Source: Epichloe hybrida (lineage: Eukaryota > Ascomycota > Sordariomycetes > Hypocreales > Clavicipitaceae). Taken from it: a stretch of DNA of 64,000 bases. Where the stretch lies: positions 558,001 through 622,000 of the forward strand of contig JAFEKR010000001.1 in assembly GCA_019022495.1 (NCBI GenBank). Reading direction: 5' to 3'. Under the pieces are notes generated by a model. The model searched no databases. It worked only from the letters and a program-made list of their open reading frames with translations, and had not been told where the DNA came from. A program made the position numbers and the translations under genes. Below, piece after piece: positions 59,197 through 64,000 of the stretch (position 1 is its first letter; every line of letters starts with the position of its first letter).

Positions 59197-60324
59197 TTTG
59201 GAGTCGTGATTTATTACTGTATGAAACCTACATCTTATTCACAGGTCTGATAAGCAAGTCCGTTAGTGTCACTACTTAGTCAATTACTTAGTTAGGATAT
59301 TAAGTAAGTTGGCAGTTAGTTAACTAGTTAATTAGGATAAGAAGTAGAAGAGATTATGAGTTATTTTGTCAACTTCCTAGCTAGCCAACTAACTTGCGTA
59401 AATTCCTACACGTGGGTTTTTTTTTTTTTGTTTCAGCAAGTCATGCAGCTAACTTGTCGTTCAGCCAATTGCACACCAAATGCCTAAAAAATCCACGGTG
59501 CGACAACGACAAGCACAAGACAACCGTCTACCGAGTACGGACCGTAGACTTGGCCAAAAGATAGTCACCTATGTACATACGGAAGTAGACATGGGAGTGC
59601 GGAGCACGGACTTTTTATCCGCATATGCGCAAGGGGAAGTCAAGTCGCCTTCTTCCGCCCGCGCTTGCTGTAATAGCAAATACGAGTTTTGATCCTACGG
59701 ACTCTCGACCAATGACAAACACCAGGCCGTCGGTCGACGGTGAGAATCTGCGGACCACGCCCACGTGGGGGAAACTTGGAATCAGTCGCCATTTCAGCTG
59801 CCTGTCATTCACGTCATTCCGGGTACATTGAACGTGCGAAAAGGCTCTACATACACTCTGACCCTGAACTATTATACAACAAGTCTACATGCCCCGCGGA
59901 CTAGTTTTTTTTTTTTTTTTCGTTTCTCTCCAACAGCTGTAATTAGGTAATCCGTACAAGCAATACCATTACTACAGAGCCATAAGGAAAATACACATGG
60001 GGGTGGTAATATAGCACTGCTCCATACGGAGTGGAGAAGAATGAATCCGCTCCTTATTATATAGGCTACTAGTAATAAAAGGTACCTTTTCGGCATGCAG
60101 CATGGCGAACAACTGCAAAGATCATGCCACGTACATGGTCGAACGTGCGTCTTTCGCCGCGAAACATTAGTATTCACTCCCGGTGCCGCCACGAAATAGA
60201 GGCAATTGGGGGGGGGGTTCAATTCCCAATTCGAGGGTTTTCCCTGTTGACGAACCAGTACGAGTACTAGTTAAATAGCCTTTGCAGAGAGCTACCTAGA
60301 GTATCAAAATAATCCATCTCGTCT
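59197..60324. other. Intergenic, MITE to GH30
   Basis: No gene was recognised in 1.1 kb. T-runs occur at about 59,417-59,430 and 59,906-59,920, a G-run near 60,210, and an AT-richer patch with GTTAGTTAACTAGTTAATTAGG at 59,316-59,337. Short ORFs lack any known domain. Confidence 0.6.
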
Positions 60325-61758
60325 CTATTTTGACAACGTGACGCCGCGAATCTCGAAAGTCTGCACGGAATCCTTCTCAAGCCACGACCGGAAACGTGTT
60401 CCCTGAATGAAGAAATTTTTCTCCCTCTGATACTTCTTGCTTCCATCAACCACCGTGGTCCATGTTTTCACTAGGTCACCATCTTTCCAATTCTGTTTGA
60501 ATTTAGAAAGATCGAATTCGTGAACCTGGGCTGGGCCCCAGTTACCCGCGACAATGGCGAGAACTCGGTTCTTGGGATTCCATGCCGCGACGGTGTTGGG
60601 GTTGTTGCTGCCCAACATCGTCATTCCCGGTCGAATGTGGCGAGAAAACTGTGCCAGCACAAAGTACTTTGTGTTCACATTCGTGAGCGACTTTGCGTCA
60701 TTATCACCCGCAATCAGACCCCAGCCACCGCCGTCAACGGCCTGCCAGTAAGACCAGGCAGTGGGATGGAGAGAGAAAAAGTCCATGAGCAAATTCATGG
60801 CCATTCTCCTCCCGGTGCCCTCTACGTCTCCGTATTCGCTGTTCCACAAGGCCTTGTTGTATTGCTTAGCCAAGGAATAGAGCGTATCGCGACGGCCACC
60901 TCCGCCCTGGTAGCCGTGGACGTTGATGCGGTTGATTGCCGCCTTGGTTGCACTTTGCATTTTTCCCCAGGTCGAGATTGCTGCGTCGTAGCTTGTTTCA
61001 TCAGAGGCCGCTATGAAGCTTCTCGAGCCCCGCTTGCTCAGCTCGGCCTTCAACAAAGCAGTCACCTGGTCCATGGCGCCGACCTCGAAGTGGCATCCCT
61101 CTTGTGTGCCGTCGGCACCCCACGAGGACGAAGGCTCATTGAAAGGTTCAACGGACTGAAATTCGATGCCCCAATTCTGGCGAGCGTGTTGGTCAACGGT
61201 GGCCATGTATATGGCATGTTGCTTGTAGTTCTTAGATGGCAGATTGTCCTCGAGGCCGTTTCCGGAAGGATTATGGTTGCCACACATCCACCACATTGGG
61301 GAATTGGAGAAGAGCTCAAAAATGTACGCCCCTCTTTTCTTGGCCTTGTGCAGCATCATGCGTTGCTTTGTATCGACAGACCAGTCCCAACTAGAAGATG
61401 AGGGGTCGGGGCTTGCCCCGTCCTGCCAGAAGCCCTCGATTTGACGAGAAGGCTTAATGTTGGGCGAAACAGCCATGCCCTTGTGACTGTTGTGGCTCGA
61501 AGCGCCGGCATTGTATCGCGCAATGTTGAATCCCAGACCTGGAAGATCATTGCCTTGAAACATCTGCCATTGGGTGCTGAAGAAAGCACTGGCGAGATCG
61601 TCGCGATCACCAAATGCCTTTGCCCACCAGGCAAGAGAGGTGCCCCAGCCTTCCCAAGTTCCCCATTTGGAAGAGGGATCGATGGTGATGACAATGTCTG
61701 CAAGTGCCGCGGGTATGCTGGCGAGAGTCACCGCTGTGGACAAGATTGAAAATAACAT
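60325..61758 (-). CDS. Secreted GH30 glycosidase, endo-beta-1,6-galactanase-like
   Basis: 477-residue intronless extracellular enzyme. A signal peptide is seen at 1-20 (cleavage after ALA). The mature start W-G-T-W-E-G-W-G-T-S-L-A-W-W (32-45) is the typical opening of fungal GH30 endo-beta-1,6-galactanases, which cut the beta-1,6-galactan side chains of arabinogalactan proteins. The acid/base is Glu208 in F-N-E-P and the nucleophile is Glu308 in N-S-E-Y-G, about 100 residues apart as in clan GH-A. A C-terminal beta-sandwich follows from about residue 385. Start: the ATG at 61,756-61,758 lies 93 bp from a TATA box. It could instead be another GH30 specificity such as beta-1,6-glucanase; the N-terminus favours galactanase. 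The long plus-strand ORF inside it is a shadow. Confidence 0.9.
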   Translation of the reverse strand: MLFSILSTAVTLASIPAALADIVITIDPSSKWGTWEGWGTSLAWWAKAFGDRDDLASAFFSTQWQMFQGNDLPGLGFNIARYNAGASSHNSHKGMAVSPNIKPSRQIEGFWQDGASPDPSSSSWDWSVDTKQRMMLHKAKKRGAYIFELFSNSPMWWMCGNHNPSGNGLEDNLPSKNYKQHAIYMATVDQHARQNWGIEFQSVEPFNEPSSSWGADGTQEGCHFEVGAMDQVTALLKAELSKRGSRSFIAASDETSYDAAISTWGKMQSATKAAINRINVHGYQGGGGRRDTLYSLAKQYNKALWNSEYGDVEGTGRRMAMNLLMDFFSLHPTAWSYWQAVDGGGWGLIAGDNDAKSLTNVNTKYFVLAQFSRHIRPGMTMLGSNNPNTVAAWNPKNRVLAIVAGNWGPAQVHEFDLSKFKQNWKDGDLVKTWTTVVDGSKKYQREKNFFIQGTRFRSWLEKDSVQTFEIRGVTLSK

Positions 61759-61807
61759 GATGAATTGATTGAGCCTTACTAACCCTGAGACCTCTAGAGG
61801 AGCTACA

Positions 61808-61833
61808 GGAGCTACAGGAGCTACTGTAGCTCC
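61808..61833 (-). promoter_or_regulatory. 10-bp hairpin in GH30 5' leader
   Basis: GGAGCTACAG and CTGTAGCTCC are fully complementary with a 6-nt loop. A second copy of GGAGCTACAG precedes them at 61,799. It sits between the TATA box and the ATG, so it may be transcribed and could fold in the 5' UTR. Confidence 0.6.
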
Positions 61834-61850
61834 TCAGGGCGCCTTCAAGC

Positions 61851-61858
61851 TTTATATA
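61851..61858 (-). promoter_or_regulatory. TATA box of GH30 gene
   Basis: TATATAAA on the minus strand, 93 bp upstream of the ATG. Confidence 0.65.
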
Positions 61859-62318
61859 CCTTGGCTTGTGCAGGGGTACGGTGCTTCTACATGTTATGCT
61901 GTTGTCAAACGCATTCAAAATGGAAGTGGCCGGGCCATGTGCCCAGTAAGATTGTCATGGACAATTGCCGACCCTCTTCTGCTTCCGCCCGGTAGCTAAG
62001 GTGTGATCCACGAAAGGTTAGACATGGGACTGTTCAACGACGGCAACGGTGCAAAGATCGGGTGTGCCAATGGAGATGCCGCCCAGCGATATGCGACAAG
62101 TCAAGATGAAGGGGAGGAGTCAGAAGGTCGGCTTTGTGTCCACGGGCGATGGACAAAGGGCGAGAATGAGTGTCCTGAATTGCGATTCGTCTTTGAGGGC
62201 TACCATGGAGGTTACTAGATGCATGATTTTGTACATGGCAGAGGCTGATATGAATCCGTAAGCAAAAGAAAGATGTGAATATGAAGTGGTAACAAGGTGT
62301 CCAAAATGGGGCACTCTA
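61859..62318. other. Intergenic upstream of GH30
   Basis: Promoter-side sequence; no gene seen. ORFs of 70 codons on both strands have no recognisable domain. Confidence 0.5.
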
Positions 62319-62839
62319 CGGATGTCCAAGTCAAAAGTCGTGTCCCCTGCACGCGACCCTAGTCAAGGATGTAATTAGCCAGCGGGGTCGTAGTCTCACT
62401 AGGTAAATTAAATAAGAGGCTTACCTCTTCTCTAGTTCCCCTCTCTTTACCTGCTTTTACTACTAGTGCTATAACTATTACTAAAGTTAGCTAGCTTTTG
62501 CCTTATCTAGCTACTTCCCTTACCTAGCTACTTCTATCTTTGCTTATTATATAATATTAATAATAATAAAAGAAGGTAGGTTTTTAACCCTTATAAGCTT
62601 AATAGTCCTAATAGTCCTAATAACCTTAATGCCTTAGATTCTAGTAATATAAAGGAAAAATCTAATAATAACTAGAATAAGTTACTTTTATATATATATA
62701 GTTTATATAGCAGAGATACCTTATTTAATTTTCCTTATATTATTCTAGACTATTTGTGTGCCTTAGGCTACTACGTTAATGCCTTAGGCCACTCTAGGTA
62801 GCAGCGTGCAGGGGACACGACTTTTGACTTGGACATCCG
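62319..62839. mobile_element. TA-flanked inverted-repeat element with RIP-mutated core
   Basis: CGGATGTCCAAGTCAAAAGT... at 62,319-62,354 is exactly complementary over 36 bp to 62,804-62,839, and TA lies directly outside both ends, as for Tc1/mariner or pogo-type insertions. The core, about 62,390-62,780, is AT-rich with the same CpA/TpG loss as the large block, while the arms are un-mutated. No transposase can be read; 521 bp is too short for an autonomous element. It is either a non-autonomous derivative or a remnant whose core is another RIP-hit repeat. Confidence 0.78.
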
Positions 62840-62850
62840 TACGGAGTAAC

Positions 62851-62911
62851 AAAGTTCGCCTATATCCAGGGTGGAGCCTTTTGACTGGCAGAGTGGCATA
62901 TGCTTGGCAAT
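62851..62911 (+). repeat. Partial second copy of the MITE left end
   Basis: AAAGTTCGCCTATATCCAGG and the following CTTTTGACTGGCA repeat the left end of the element at 58,952 with a few substitutions. No matching right end is seen. It begins 12 bp after the TA-flanked element. Confidence 0.7.
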
Positions 62912-63340
62912 GTAATTCGCAGTGGGCATATGCCTACGTATACTGTATGGATTATATAGGTCATATGCTAGATTATACCGCTATAATAGGGCATATACTT
63001 ACTACCTATAGTACGGAAGACTATAGCCACGACTGCCTAAACCCAAAAATTGTCATCTTCGTGACTACAAATAGTAAAATATACAATAAACAGTACCTCT
63101 TACCTCACTTAGTGCCACAGAAAGATCTATTATTAGCCTACTGCCCCTAGTTCTGTGCCTCATGTAAAAACAAATGGGGATTAAACTGTATGTACTCCGT
63201 AGTACGGATCCGTATAAATCTACGGAATATCCATCCATCCATCCATCCTTCCTTGCTTCTGTATTAACCACTTGACTTGCTCGACTGTCCAACTTGAATT
63301 CTCAGGCGAGGCATGTCTATTTAGCCTATATCAAACCTCA
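62912..63340. other. Intergenic, right island edge
   Basis: No gene seen. It contains a (CCAT)n run at about 63,228-63,250 and the word TACTCCGTA at 63,193-63,201. Confidence 0.55.
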
Positions 63341-63916
63341 TCAATTGGTGTTGGCAGCTTTGGGCTTCAGATGCCCATATGTTCTCACTCGCTCCTCACA
63401 CCAGCATTCAGGGCATTCGTAGGAGCATGACAACCTGTGGCTCCACGAGTCTACCACGTAGTCGTAATCTCCAAGTATTCCATAGGAATGCTCCTCTCGA
63501 TAGCGCTTTCCTATCCCCTTCCAGTAGCCTTTCTTCTTTGGCCTATACCGATAGCAGACACAGCAAGGAGCCAACGTCTTCAGCGGACGGCCCCGCGCGC
63601 CCCGAGGTTGGACGACGCGTAGGATCGCAAGCATTGCGGAACAGCTCAGGCGGGAAGCACGGTGCTTGGGCGCACTGGGAATCATTATGGCGGCCATGGA
63701 TGAAGTGACTAGCATGTGCTTGCATGTGAGGGCCAGAAACAGCTGATCAACTGAGCGGGCATTGCTGATGATGAGCAGCAGGATCTCGGTGGGAAGAGCC
63801 AGGAGGAGTGCTGATGATGGCTGGATGGCTGGTGGCGCTTCAAGGACCTGCACCTTCTCGTCAGCAAGGAAGCTCGAAGCAAGTGGCACGCGGCACACAG
63901 AACAGATGCAGCCAGC
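63341..63916 (-). CDS. F-box protein fragment, 5' end unresolved
   Basis: The frame contains an F-box at about L-P-T-E-I-L-L-L-I-I (starting near the 35th codon after 63,898) followed by D-Q-L-F-L-A-L-T-C-K-H-M. Downstream are two cysteine clusters, C-C-V-C and C-P-E-C-W-C, which could bind zinc. F-box proteins link substrates to SCF ubiquitin ligases through Skp1. The frame runs from just after an in-frame TAG (63,917-63,919) to TGA at 63,341-63,343 and has no ATG before the F-box. So the start must come from an upstream exon, perhaps beyond or near the window edge (an ATG in another frame lies at 63,997-63,999), or this is a decayed copy. No substrate-binding repeats are seen. Function beyond the F-box is unknown. 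Confidence 0.55.
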   Translation of the reverse strand, partial: AGCICSVCRVPLASSFLADEKVQVLEAPPAIQPSSALLLALPTEILLLIISNARSVDQLFLALTCKHMLVTSSMAAIMIPSAPKHRASRLSCSAMLAILRVVQPRGARGRPLKTLAPCCVCYRYRPKKKGYWKGIGKRYREEHSYGILGDYDYVVDSWSHRLSCSYECPECWCEERVRTYGHLKPKAANTN

Positions 63917-64000
63917 CTAATACCATGGGTGGGATCCGGAATACATCCCAATAAGCGTTCGCGTGATCTTGACGGCAAGCCTCGAGGTGAAGAGGCCATT

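Noticed and set aside
60520..61401. 293-codon plus-strand ORF opposite GH30
   Set aside because: Antisense shadow of the GH30 gene without a recognisable domain.
1..64000. Telomere repeats or rDNA
   Set aside because: No TTAGGG arrays and no rRNA-like sequence on either strand.

Overview
The window reads as nuclear DNA of a filamentous ascomycete (Pezizomycotina, probably a Sordariomycete; a hypocrealean host is my guess only). The reasons are short GT-AG introns with CTAAC branch points, secreted GH3 and GH30 glycosidases, an F-box fragment, and a very strong repeat-induced point mutation (RIP) signature. There are two compartments with a sharp border near 46.81 kb: an AT-rich transposon graveyard (1 to about 46,810) and a GC-richer gene island (about 46,811 to 64,000). 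A small RIP-mutated patch sits inside the island at about 62.39-62.78 kb.

The graveyard can be resolved into nested insertions using target-site duplications (TSDs) and LTR pairs of equal length. Nest 1: Copia-1 (about 780-2,918 and 25,298-28,975) was split by Gypsy-1 (2,924-25,292; TSD CACCC). Gypsy-1 was split by Copia-2 (4,828-19,127; flanking duplication ATAATTAT). The 5' LTR of Copia-2 was split by Gypsy-2a (5,288-12,373; TSD ATTTT). Nest 2: an unidentified AT-rich host sequence received a 5'-truncated LINE fragment, LINE-a (29,893-44,855; 13-bp TSD). LINE-a was split by Gypsy-2b (30,161-44,465, minus strand; TSD CTCTA). Gypsy-2b was later entered by a near full-length LINE-b (35,541-42,112, minus strand; 15-bp TSD) and by a 625-bp TRIM-like LTR element (42,390-43,014; TSD ATATT). 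With inserts removed, Gypsy-2b is 7,088 bp and its sister Gypsy-2a is 7,086 bp, which supports the reconstruction. A third LINE fragment (about 45,700-46,418) lies near the border. Every retroelement gene is dead: CAA, CAG and TGG codons have become TAA or TAG, and ATG has become ATA. Yet several frames are still unshifted over kilobases.

The gene island starts with about 3.6 kb without a recognisable gene. It holds a 30-bp perfect inverted repeat, an 87-bp perfect tandem duplication and an 11-bp repeat array. Then come a secreted GH3 beta-glucosidase (+), a MAPEG-family membrane protein with an apparent 1-nt frameshift (-), a classical SDR oxidoreductase (-), a fatty acid hydroxylase/sterol desaturase family protein (+) divergent from the SDR, a MITE-like element, a GH30 protein most like endo-beta-1,6-galactanases (-), a TA-flanked inverted-repeat element with a RIP-mutated core, and an F-box gene fragment (-) at the right edge. 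The two glycosidases fit secreted breakdown of plant or fungal polysaccharide. The SDR, hydroxylase and MAPEG neighbours suggest lipid or sterol chemistry, but no cluster backbone enzyme is present, so I do not call a biosynthetic cluster.

The most unusual items are: (i) Gypsy-1 ends in a palindrome that puts a U3 terminus at both ends of the integrated element; (ii) a TRIM with three B-box-like (tRNA promoter-like) units; (iii) an array of eight about 41-bp hairpin units in the Copia-2 leader; (iv) a long in-frame C-terminal extension after the Gypsy-2 chromodomain. No rRNA, tRNA or CRISPR was found.
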